Below are positions 9,601-16,865 of a stretch of 64,000 bases of DNA, one piece after another (the first letter of the stretch is position 1; each line of letters starts with the position of its first letter). The notes beneath the pieces are model-generated. The model saw only the letters and a list, made by a program, of their open reading frames with translations, was not told the DNA's origin and did not search any database. Origin of the DNA: Acuticoccus sp. I52.16.1. GTDB lineage: Bacteria > Pseudomonadota > Alphaproteobacteria > Rhizobiales > Amorphaceae. A program made the translations under genes and the position numbers. The DNA lies in NCBI RefSeq assembly GCF_022865125.1, contig NZ_CP094828.1, positions 2,473,219 to 2,537,218 on the forward strand, read 5' to 3'.

Positions 9601-10246
9601 AGTCGTCGCCCCCGATGAGATGTTCTTCGCGGTGGCTCCGTCGGGACTGATTGCGTTGCCCTCGCGGGTGGACCTCGAGCGCGCCACCCCAAACCCCGCA
9701 GTGATCCTCCACTCCCTCGAATCCACCTCGGTCGAAGAGACGCCACGCGAAATCGCGTTGCCCGGTCCGGGGAGCATGGTCACTGCTCTGGCATTCTCGA
9801 ACGACAGTCAGACGCTCATCGCGGCAACGTCGGACTACAGGATGTTTATCGTGAACGTGGAGACGGGTGAGGTTGCCAAAACCATTCCGCTCTTCGGGTT
9901 TCAAGCGAGTCGGCTTGAGGTCAGCGAAGGCGGCGAGCGTGTCATCGCCCTCGGCAGCGACAAGATCCGCGTCTTCGATTTAGCAACCGGTGTGGTCCTC
10001 TACGCAAACGATTCCGATAGCCCCGAAAGCCGCTCTACTGGCGCCGACGCAGATCGAAGCGGCACTATCCTGGTAACGACAGCCGACAATTTCGCAGTTT
10101 ACTACGAGTTGCCGCAATCAATGCAGGAAACCATCGCGGCGATATGCGAAAGGATCCCCGCAGCTCACCTCGACGCCGCCGCCGCGGCAGCAAGGGATGC
10201 GGAGAGTGCTTTGACTTGGTGTCTTGCGAGGCGGAAACAGCCGTAG
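6671..10246 (+). CDS. TIR - transmembrane - beta-propeller - PDZ protein
   Basis: A 1191-residue multidomain protein. Residues 1-~135 are a TIR domain (VFVSYSRSDMAMVDAI; catalytic-type Glu73 in YCRWELDHL), a fold that in bacteria often cleaves NAD+. A stretch of arginines (194-199) precedes one transmembrane helix at 201-222, so the TIR end should be cytoplasmic. The following part has WD40-like blades (AGEDGRLVRWSKDG; ALAFSNDSQTLIAATSDYRMFI) interrupted near residues 740-835 by a PDZ domain (GVRIESVLPGSVAEGILKAG, then VRGRPGESTTFTLLRDG). TIR-TM-propeller proteins are known in conflict systems; a PDZ inserted in the propeller is unusual. It probably acts as a membrane sensor with a TIR effector. 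Intact as read. Confidence 0.75.
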   Translation: MRVFVSYSRSDMAMVDAITAALADEPFEWLVDRESLDHGEKWREQIVSLILSADVALWLLTERSIRSVYCRWELDHLTAQRKKVIPVVMEPLDLALLPLELGERQAFPSVGVFDLARDRDLLVATLLKDVDWLTLGTFYLGRARNWDDGGRRDDRLLKGLDVRDAEAWRDRQPPHTPAPSSQVLEYLRFSRQGLRRRRRLFASVASVALVVVLAAMAFILLLRTQATQEAQLRRVAHSYEMAQRLRVPGPNDDPVQLMAEALAAIPSPDARGTDFTAPELTAQLTSTLAKSHLGPQITSPHDGPVTALALAPHQGYLASASAAGVAVHTLEPVDPAPRMLEGVEGTATALAILRNDTHLVVGTDTGAVQTFSMPDLRLIRTVREHAGAVSSLVHLDKSQQGYTILGSTATDGTAQLHGAEGPTTPLLKHLDAVPLPTAEGIRRSGADGAAHSAFAAPWRSIQDHNLGLGVTGIARFAKTGEIVTAGEDGRLVRWSKDGQQIGEYTAGEEPILSFASFEYSNRLGIMMLGMAGRVAVFDHDLQWRGDMQMPTGSTVPANQAVVDLGFTGDGLGLFGRIEGKGRSTILALWNASSGELARFPPLVENRANMMRTATGDPIAVSAIGDIVPADEAALGARVAPRNIVYLNVGGSLDQPVSIHSHLAPVTIIALDSTDRWIASADVTGGLALDYLENNESRQVSSIVVGVGNDDWIARIDVNDDASAGFVATGRGQNMLVLSLSVSFMTMQVGELGVRIESVLPGSVAEGILKAGDVLVKVEDVDTYNAIDVVRTVRGRPGESTTFTLLRDGAERTVIIAPRTVAEEGEWIGQIGVQLTDPEQIVHWQWTGDDVGLAATVSGTIDRVAIRREQVRITIERDTLHDAGQPILALRRLEGETAVAIAEDGTLVFIDAGTGATETVTSTTAAKGTTAVDPETRRRSVAVRALRGPRSFLVADRDEESLTRYENGIPTLRRSIDRVVAPDEMFFAVAPSGLIALPSRVDLERATPNPAVILHSLESTSVEETPREIALPGPGSMVTALAFSNDSQTLIAATSDYRMFIVNVETGEVAKTIPLFGFQASRLEVSEGGERVIALGSDKIRVFDLATGVVLYANDSDSPESRSTGADADRSGTILVTTADNFAVYYELPQSMQETIAAICERIPAAHLDAAAAAARDAESALTWCLARRKQP

Positions 10247-10271
10247 CCTGGCGGATCTACACGCAGTCTAA

Positions 10272-10911
10272 GAACCTGACCCAAAAGGCCGGTTAAGGCG
10301 AGCTTGGGATGATCCTCTCGGCTGATTCGGAGGGGATCGAGGATGTGGACGCAGGAGCATCGCGAGCGGCATCGGCAGTGCGGGAACGGCTTTCCGAGCG
10401 ATCTGACGGATGCGGAACGGGAGAGGTTGGCGCCGCTCGTCCCTGCGGCATCGCCGGGCGGACGGCCGCGCAAGACCGACATGCGGGCGGCGATGAACGC
10501 CATACTCTATCTGCTGCGCACGGGCTGCCCGTGGCGCTACCTGCCCCGCGATGGCTTTCCACCTCTGTCGACCGTGTACAACATCTTCCGCAAGTTTCAG
10601 CGCGAGGGCACCTGGGAGGCGATCTGGGCAGAGCTCCACTTGGCGCTGCGCGAGCGCCTCGGGCGGGAGGCGAGCCCCCGCGCGTTCCTCTCGATGGAGA
10701 TCGTCCGCCGCAGCGACGACACCAGGGGCTTCGTCGTCCAGCCGCGGCGCTGGGTGGTCGAGCGCTGCTTCTCCTGGTTCGGCCGCAACCGTCGTCTCGC
10801 CAAAGACTACGAGAACCTCGCCGACACCCTCGCGGCGTTCGTCGCCATCGCCTCCATTCGCCTCGCGCTCAAGCGCCTCGCACGCCTCGGATGACCTTTT
10901 GAGTCGGGCTC
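10272..10911 (+). mobile_element. IS5-family element (IS402-like), internally deleted
   Basis: The terminal inverted repeats are readable: 10271-10290 (AGAACCTGACCCAAAAGGCC) and 10893-10912 match in 16 of 20 positions when one is reversed. A possible three-base target duplication TAA lies at 10269-10271 and 10912-10914. The element is about 640 bp, some 200-250 bp shorter than usual, because its transposase lacks a central block. It landed just downstream of the TIR-propeller gene and next to the dead TIR-nSTAND1 gene. Confidence 0.75.
10343..10894 (+). pseudogene. IS5-family (IS402-like) transposase with in-frame internal deletion
   Basis: A 183-residue DDE transposase. The N-terminal domain (GCPWRYLPRDGFPPLSTVY) and the C-terminal block (EIVRRSDDTRGFVVQPRRW, then VVERCFSWFGRNRRLAKDYE) are present. 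The expected middle, with the first catalytic Asp in the IIDSQSVK-type motif and the second in WADGGY, is missing: sequence jumps at ~10680 from GREASP to RAFLSMEIV. The frame is kept but two of the three catalytic acids are lost, so the enzyme should be inactive. Confidence 0.8.
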
Positions 10912-10974
10912 TAAAAGGCAGTTTGAGAATGGCCTCAGTGTGTCATGCGGCGCTGAAGCATGCCACCAATGGCG

Positions 10975-11603
10975 CCGCGTATCTCAGGCCGCGGAGATCG
11001 TCGATGGCTTGGGCGAGCGGTGCTTCCCGGCCGAAGACGATACCCGCGTCCTCGGCCTCCAAAGGGTTTAGTCCGCGATAGGGCGCGCGCTTCGGGTCAG
11101 TCTCCGGAGGCCAAGCGAAGTAGCTGGCGTGCAGTCCCGCGCGCTGAACCCCGATCTTGAGGCGCGACAATTCTTCCCGTGGACTGGTGAGGTGAACCTC
11201 CTCACCAGTCCACGGGAAGCGTAACCCGAGTTTGCCGATGGTCGCGACCGGCAGCGAGGTGGACCAGCTGCCACGTGCTGGTGACGTCCCGCGGCAGCCG
11301 CTCGATCGGAAGGTCCTCCTCGATGAGGACACCGAAGAGCCGCTTGTTCAGCCGTCGGGCGCGCGTGAGCTCGTTGCTGCACCAGTCCGAGCCGAGCCAG
11401 TTGTGGCTGACCAGAAAGATCACAGCCTCGGAGCGGCGCGCGGCTTCCTGCAGGGCGCGCTCCCATCGCTCCCCGGCGGCAATGCGCCGATCGGGGTCGA
11501 GGTCGAGAAAGAGCTTGTCCCGCCCTTCGGCGACCAGCCAGTCGCGTAACGCGATGGCCGCCGCATTATCGAGGCTCGAATGGCTGATTAATATCTGCGG
11601 CAA
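10975..11603 (-). pseudogene. TIR-nSTAND1 gene remnant, frameshifted and truncated
   Basis: On the minus strand a TTG at 11603 follows a strong ribosome site (GGGGAGGGG) and opens a TIR domain: LPQILISHSSLDNAAAIALR, then SDWCSNELTRARR with the catalytic-type Glu. This frame stops at 11202. The next frame continues the family: EELSRLKIGVQRAGLHASYF, FAWPPETDPKRAPYRGLNP, LEAEDAGIVFGREAP, which is the classic entry to an nSTAND1 ATPase. The sequence ends at ~10975 just before the Walker A loop should appear. The gene thus has a frameshift between its domains and has lost its ATPase and sensor. A perfect palindrome lies exactly at the frameshift. Confidence 0.75.
11173..11219. repeat. Perfect 20-bp inverted repeat with 7-base loop
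   Basis: 11173-11192 (CTTCCCGTGGACTGGTGAGG) is perfectly complementary to 11200-11219, with loop TGAACCT. It lies inside the dead TIR-nSTAND1 gene where the TIR frame ends, so one arm supplies the stop codon of the TIR frame. There is no T-run beside it, so it is not a normal terminator. Confidence 0.9.
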
Positions 11604-11903
11604 CGCCCACCCCTCCCCAAGCGCTCCGTCCGGAGGGTAGGGGACCATTCTCGTGCCGCAAAGCTGCCACCTCTTTCCCGGTGGCAGCGCTGACCAGCCG
11701 GCGGAAGGCGCACCGTCGTATATTCGAAGAGCCGGCGGCGGCTTGCATGGACTTGTAGGCCGTCGCCATTGGTATGACCCTGGGAAGTTGCGCTCCGACG
11801 CCGTCGAGCCTGACTTGACATGGTGCCTTGTCACCAGGAGCGATCTCACGCGAGGCCTCAATTGCTACATTGCGCTGCGGTGGTCGAAGGAGTCATCCTG
11901 TTG
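11604..11903. other. Divergent intergenic region
   Basis: About 300 bases between the minus-strand TIR remnant and the plus-strand SLOG operon. Any promoters for both must lie here. I find no convincing -35/-10 pair. The minus-strand TIR frame stays open through much of it, but that stretch has no TIR-like residues. Confidence 0.35.
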
Positions 11904-12014
11904 ATGTGTCAGAAGTTTGCGGAAGTGCACCGTGCATGGATGGGTGAGCTGAAGGCCAACCTCGATAAGGCGGGAGCGGGCCGGGCGGACGCAGCGGGAG
12001 ACGACCAGGAATGA
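11904..12014 (+). CDS. Small 36-residue ORF coupled to the SLOG-SLATT gene
   Basis: ATG at 11904 has a good ribosome site (GAAGGAG, 11886-11892) and the ORF ends at 12014, with its stop overlapping the ATG at 12011 (ATGA). The product begins MCQKFAEVHRAWMGELKANL and ends acidic (DDQE); the N-terminal half could form an amphipathic helix. I recognise no family. It may be a true small partner protein or only a translation-coupling leader. The ribosome site and the overlap support translation. Confidence 0.5.
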   Translation: MCQKFAEVHRAWMGELKANLDKAGAGRADAAGDDQE

Positions 12015-14083
12015 CGGACGAGACGACCAGGCCGCCGAAGCCGCGGGCCGTGATCCGCATCGGCGTGACCGGCCATCGCGTGCCACCCAAGCTGCCTGCC
12101 AGTGCGGTGCCGACCGTCGAGGAGACGTCCGTGCGAGTGCTGGACGCGGTGATGTCGGCGGCCGAGGCGGTCCAGCGAGCGCACGCTTACGCCTTCGCGA
12201 CGGCGCCGCACGCCAGGCTGGCGGAGCGCGCCACTTCGAGAGCCGAACCCTTGCCGGCGGAGGGCGTCATCATCTCCTCGCTCGCGCAAGGGGCGGATCA
12301 GATCGTGGCTCGCCTCGGGCTCGATCGGGGCTGGGCGCTCGACGCTGTGCTCCCGTTCCCGCCGGAGGAGAACGACCGCGACTTCCCCGATCCCGAAGAT
12401 CGCGCCGCGCTCCACGCGCTCCTGGACCGGGCCCGGGCGCGCTTCTACCTCGACGGACGGCGCACGGCCGGTGACGGCGAGGAGAAGGCCATGGCGAAGC
12501 GCGCCTACGAAGCGGCAGGCATCGTCATGCTCGCAAACGCCGACATCCTCATCGCCATCTGGGACGGCGAGGAGGCGGCGGGGACCGGCGGAACCGCACA
12601 AATCGTCGCTCGCGCGATCGCAGACGGCATGCCGGTCGTGCTCATTCCGCCGCAAACGCCGAATGAGCCGTCCCTCCTCTGGACGGGCTTCTCCACGCTT
12701 CCCCCACAAGCGGCACGCGTCGAACATCTCGAGCCACAGCCGCTCGACCTCCTCGGCGAGGTCGTCGAGGCACTTCTGGCGCCGCCGCCCGAGCCGGAGA
12801 GGCACCGGCGGCACATGGACCTGGCGGGAAAGCTCCGACGCTTCGTGAAGTCGCTCTTCACCCCGGGTGAGCACGCGCATCACGGTGCCGGCGACCCGGA
12901 CGTCGCGCTGTCGGAATACCTTGGTGAGCGAGAGCGACTTCAGTTCGACTGGCTTGAACGTCGCTACCCACACCTTCTTGCCTGGTACGGCGCCCGCGAC
13001 TTCGGCGAAGGCGACCGCCAGATCGAGCCCTACGAGAAGACCACGCGGGACGAGTGGAAGGCGTTCTGCAGCACCTGTCCGCCCGCCGACGCCTGCCGCG
13101 GCGCCATCGAGAGCGAACTCCTGCGCGCCTTTGCCTTCGCCGACCGGCTCGGCGTCTACTATTCGCTGCGCTATCGCGGCGCGTTCGTCGCCGGCTACTT
13201 CCTTGCCTTCCTCGCTGTGCTCCTGGCGCTGCTCGCTGTCATCCCTTTGTGCTTCAACATCCCGGTGGTGAAGGCAGTCCTGGTCCTCGCCGAGCTTTTC
13301 ATCATCGGATACATCCTCTGGATCATCGTCCAGGGCAGCGCCGGTGGGTGGCACGAGCGCTGGCTCGCCTATCGCCGCCTCGCGGAACTGTTGCGGCCGA
13401 TGCGCATCCTGGCCCTCGTCGGGGCGCTCGGTCCGGTCGGCCGGCCGCGCGGCCGGGACCCGGACGAGGGCTTCATCCTCTGGTACGCGCGCGCGATCCG
13501 CCGGATGATCCCCGTGCCGAACGCGGTGGCCGATTCCGCCTACCTCGACGCTGTTCGTCGTGCCGCCTCGGATTGCCGGACCGAACGGCGGCCGGTGTCG
13601 GAGATCGAGGATCAGATCGACTACCACCAACGAACGGTGGGACGGCTCGGCATAATGGACAGAAAGCTCCACCATTGGGGCGACGTATCGTTCAAGCTGA
13701 CCTTCTACGTCGGTCTTGTGTATCTCGCCGCCTTCGTCGGGTACGCCGCGCTTGGCGACGGTTGGGCGACGGAGATGAAGGACCCGGGCACGATCGGCTA
13801 TTGGGTCAAGGCGCTGACGACGTTCTTCATGGCGGGGCTGCCAGCGCTCGGCGCAACCTTGTCCGCGGTTCGAGCGCAGGCGGAGTTCGCGGCCCTTCAA
13901 GCGCAGTCGCAGCGCACGATGGAGGCACTCGCGCTGGTCAAGGCCGCTATGGACGCGGAGAAGGACGAGCCGAACCTCGCGCTGCTGTCAGACCGGATCG
14001 AGCGGGCGGTGGACGTCATGCAGACCGATCTGTCCGGCTGGCTTGCCCTGTCGCGGGCTCGCCCGCTCGCACTCCCGGCGTGA
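12011..14083 (+). CDS. SLOG-SLATT membrane protein of a putative nucleotide-signalling conflict system
   Basis: A 690-residue protein. The N-terminal ~220 residues form a SLOG/LOG-like Rossmann domain: GVTGHR (18-23), SLAQGADQIVA (~90), ADILIAIWDGEEA (~177). SLOG domains are predicted to bind or make nucleotide-derived signals. After a charged linker come two adjacent transmembrane helices (~391-414 and ~416-440), then YRRLAELLRPMRILAL, and a second hydrophobic pair (~561-582, ~600-620) followed by a helix with EFAALQAQSQRTMEALALV. This is the SLATT-type effector, predicted to form membrane pores on activation. Comparative-genomics work by Burroughs and Aravind links SLOG with SLATT. Intact; coupled to the 36-residue ORF. 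Confidence 0.75.
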   Translation: MTDETTRPPKPRAVIRIGVTGHRVPPKLPASAVPTVEETSVRVLDAVMSAAEAVQRAHAYAFATAPHARLAERATSRAEPLPAEGVIISSLAQGADQIVARLGLDRGWALDAVLPFPPEENDRDFPDPEDRAALHALLDRARARFYLDGRRTAGDGEEKAMAKRAYEAAGIVMLANADILIAIWDGEEAAGTGGTAQIVARAIADGMPVVLIPPQTPNEPSLLWTGFSTLPPQAARVEHLEPQPLDLLGEVVEALLAPPPEPERHRRHMDLAGKLRRFVKSLFTPGEHAHHGAGDPDVALSEYLGERERLQFDWLERRYPHLLAWYGARDFGEGDRQIEPYEKTTRDEWKAFCSTCPPADACRGAIESELLRAFAFADRLGVYYSLRYRGAFVAGYFLAFLAVLLALLAVIPLCFNIPVVKAVLVLAELFIIGYILWIIVQGSAGGWHERWLAYRRLAELLRPMRILALVGALGPVGRPRGRDPDEGFILWYARAIRRMIPVPNAVADSAYLDAVRRAASDCRTERRPVSEIEDQIDYHQRTVGRLGIMDRKLHHWGDVSFKLTFYVGLVYLAAFVGYAALGDGWATEMKDPGTIGYWVKALTTFFMAGLPALGATLSAVRAQAEFAALQAQSQRTMEALALVKAAMDAEKDEPNLALLSDRIERAVDVMQTDLSGWLALSRARPLALPA

Positions 14084-14221
14084 CCCGGTTACGGTTGGCG
14101 TCGCCGCATCCTCGGCGCATCGCATCGCTGCGGCGTGCAAACACCTCAAACACATTGACCGGGGGTGGGCGACACCGTCGCCGCGCGGGCCATAAAAAGC
14201 TTGTCTTGGAGCGGTGATGAG

Positions 14222-16462
14222 ATGGCCAACTTGTTCCTGAGCTACGGCACGGCGGACGCTGCCGATTTTGCCGCGCGGCTCGCCGAAAGCCTAACAGCTC
14301 GCGGCCATACTGTATGGCGCGACCGCGAGCGGCTCCAGGGCACCCGGGGTTGGGACAGCCAGATCGAGATTGCAATCGGCGACAGCGACGCCATGGTGGC
14401 CGTCCTCTCCCCCCACGCCACACGCCGCACCGGCGATGGGTCAGGCTCGATGGTGGACTCGGTTTGCCTCGACGAGATCGCCTACGCCCGCTTCGGGCCC
14501 AAGCCGGTGCCCATCGTCCCCGTCATGGCGGTGGAGACTACGCCGCCGCTGCTCCTCATCCGCCAGCAATATATCGACTTCCTGACCGCGCAGACTGACG
14601 AGACGTTTGGCGCGCGGCTCTCCGAGCTCACCGACGTCATCGACAGCGTCGTGCGCACCGGCGCGGCGCAGATGCTGGATGAAGAGGCCGACATGTTCGA
14701 CCTCGACACCCTCATCCCCCGCGGCAAGGTCGTCGGCCGCCGCTGGCTCCACGAGAAGGTGGACGCCTGGCTCGCCGGCCCCGCGCCGCTGCTCTTGATC
14801 ACCGGTGACCCTGGCATCGGCAAATCGACGTTCCTTGCCGACCGCATCGCCAAGGACCCCCTCATCGGCGCCTACCACATCTGCCGCGCCGTTCGCCCCG
14901 ACACGCTGGAGGTCGGCCGCGCGATCCGCTCCATGGCGTTGATGCTCGCCCGCCGAACGCCAGCGGCGCGAACCACGTTCGACCGCCTCTCGGGCTCCCG
15001 CGGCCCCCTCGCCCGCGGCGAGGCGGAGGCAAACCCCCAGCGCGCAATTGAGGATGGACTGTGGCCGTTGGTCGAGGAAGCGGCCGATGGGGTGACGCTG
15101 GTTCTGGCGATCGATTCGCTGGACGAGGGTGAGTGGGGCACCGGACGCACCATGGCGGTGACCTTAGCGGATGCGTTGGCGCTGATGCCGGCGGGCGTGC
15201 GGTTGGTCTGCACGACGCGGCGGGATCCATCGGTGATGGCGCTATTTCTTGGCGAGGCGACCGTGGTAATCGATGCGCACGGCGTCGAAAATCGCGAAGA
15301 TGTTCGGAGCTATATAGATACTCGTTTATCACACGTCAGCAACATTCCAAATTTGCTGCCTGACATCGCGCGTATGGCAGAGGGCAATTTTATGGTTGCT
15401 CGTCTGATTGCGGATCAGATCGAGCGCAAGGGGGTATGCGATTTAGGAGCGAGCCCCACGAGCGTTGGGCGTGTATACGCCCTGACTTTTCGGCGGCTTT
15501 TCCCCCAATCTGCGTTCTTCCTCCCGATCCGACGGACCTTAAGCGTGATGCTTGCAGCGCAGGCCGAACTTCCCCTCGAGCTAGCATCACAAGTTTTAGA
15601 ATTCGAGAATATTGCATTGCTCCGATCAACGCTAGATCCGATAGCGCCTTATGTCATAAGAGGAAATACTCTTTCGTTTTTTCACAGCACTTTACATGAG
15701 TGGCTTTCGGCGGATGAACATCCATACTCAGTCGATGGCAAGGAAGGAGCCGTTTTATTGGCCGAGTTCGTGCGCGATTGGTCCGACGACGGCGCTCAAC
15801 TTTCGACGGAATCCAAGTTTTACCTGACCCTTTACTCGTGGCGTCACGCTGCGACCGCGCGTCAAGGGGTGTCCTTACGTCTCGCGGATGCATTGGCAGA
15901 CTGGTCGTTCGAGCAGATACGTGAAGTGACGCGCATGCATCACTGGCCAGACACCGCGCAAACTCTTCCAAATCTCGATCCCTACATTAATTATTGTATC
16001 GATAATAATGACATTACAGCTTTGCGTTCGATCCTCAGATTCTTGGGTCGAGTCGCGCATTTGAATTGGAGAGACAGCGGTGTTTTTGGTATTCGAGATG
16101 CATCAGCGCAACCAGACTTATGCGCCAATGATGATTCAGAAATGGAGGGAGCTAGAATTTCCGCTCCTCACGCTGCACATGCCGCGGAAGCCATTGCTGT
16201 GGTTGGAAATATATCGCGAAGGGTTCTGCAGCGCCGGGATGCCAAATCGGACGCTGGCATAATGCACCTATGCCTGGAGGCAATGAGTGCACATATTCGC
16301 CCACTGAGTACATTTGCACACTTGCGAGGTTCACTCTATGGCTATTCAGGAATGTATGAGGACATCGCTTGGGGCGTCTATACGGAACTGCGTCAACTGA
16401 TTGGCCAATACGCGCGGGCGAACGACCGTGACGTAAATTCCGGTGAGAATAAAAATCTATGA
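14222..16462 (+). CDS. TIR-STAND ATPase
   Basis: The preferred start is the ATG at 14222 (MANLFLSYGTADAADFAARL), preceded by GGAG, rather than the ATG at 14165. Length is 746 residues. Residues 1-~140 are a TIR domain (GHTVWRDRERLQ; acidic position in VCLDEIAYARF). A P-loop ATPase follows: Walker A GDPGIGKST at ~195-203 and Walker B LVLAIDSLDE at ~292. The rest is helical (LPLELASQVLEFENIALL) and probably senses the trigger. Codon composition changes sharply near 15290: the TIR and ATPase are GC-rich, the C-terminal half is AT-rich. The stop overlaps the next ATG at 16459. TIR-STAND proteins of this layout are abortive-infection type defence proteins in bacteria; the role here is inferred. 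Confidence 0.75.
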   Translation: MANLFLSYGTADAADFAARLAESLTARGHTVWRDRERLQGTRGWDSQIEIAIGDSDAMVAVLSPHATRRTGDGSGSMVDSVCLDEIAYARFGPKPVPIVPVMAVETTPPLLLIRQQYIDFLTAQTDETFGARLSELTDVIDSVVRTGAAQMLDEEADMFDLDTLIPRGKVVGRRWLHEKVDAWLAGPAPLLLITGDPGIGKSTFLADRIAKDPLIGAYHICRAVRPDTLEVGRAIRSMALMLARRTPAARTTFDRLSGSRGPLARGEAEANPQRAIEDGLWPLVEEAADGVTLVLAIDSLDEGEWGTGRTMAVTLADALALMPAGVRLVCTTRRDPSVMALFLGEATVVIDAHGVENREDVRSYIDTRLSHVSNIPNLLPDIARMAEGNFMVARLIADQIERKGVCDLGASPTSVGRVYALTFRRLFPQSAFFLPIRRTLSVMLAAQAELPLELASQVLEFENIALLRSTLDPIAPYVIRGNTLSFFHSTLHEWLSADEHPYSVDGKEGAVLLAEFVRDWSDDGAQLSTESKFYLTLYSWRHAATARQGVSLRLADALADWSFEQIREVTRMHHWPDTAQTLPNLDPYINYCIDNNDITALRSILRFLGRVAHLNWRDSGVFGIRDASAQPDLCANDDSEMEGARISAPHAAHAAEAIAVVGNISRRVLQRRDAKSDAGIMHLCLEAMSAHIRPLSTFAHLRGSLYGYSGMYEDIAWGVYTELRQLIGQYARANDRDVNSGENKNL

Positions 16463-16686
16463 AAGCCCTCTTCATAGACCAAGTCTACCTCGACATCACC
16501 ATCATCACCGACCAACTCAGGCGGCAAGCGCACCGGGCGCATTGCCCGCCCGCATCCGGACATCGCGGACCGCTCGAGGCTCGCGGAGACATCACGCGGC
16601 CATCCGGTGTTGTCCGGATCGCGCGCAGCGAGTGTGCGGGTGATCCCATACGACGGTTCGAAGAAGTGGCGCAGCAGCTTGGCTGA
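16459..16686 (+). pseudogene. Possible start of a PfkB-family sugar kinase, truncated
   Basis: The ORF starts in an ATGA overlap with the TIR-STAND stop. Its first 20 residues (MKALFIDQVYLDITIITDQL) resemble the opening beta strand of PfkB/ribokinase proteins (typical pattern MKALFVGQTYIDVTFITD). After that the 75-codon frame loses all resemblance, with no GG or substrate-binding motif. I take it as the 5' stump of a deleted gene. It may still be translated because of the overlap. Confidence 0.3.
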
Positions 16687-16865
16687 GGGGTCCGCGCGGA
16701 TACTCCTCCCACTTCACCTTGCTTCCGTGGCTTGGCGATGTGATGTGCGTAGAGGAACGTCAGAACGCCAGGAAGAGGCGCGACCGGCGCAAGAGCTGAT
16801 GGATGAAATGAACACCAACGGCGCAAAGGCGCTGGTGGGGCTTCGCGGCGCATGAGGAGGACCCG

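Noticed and set aside
11909-13900. 663-codon minus-strand ORF opposite the SLOG-SLATT gene
   Set aside because: It mirrors GC-rich codons of the plus-strand gene, is Arg/Glu-rich without domains, and the plus strand has clear SLOG motifs and membrane helices.
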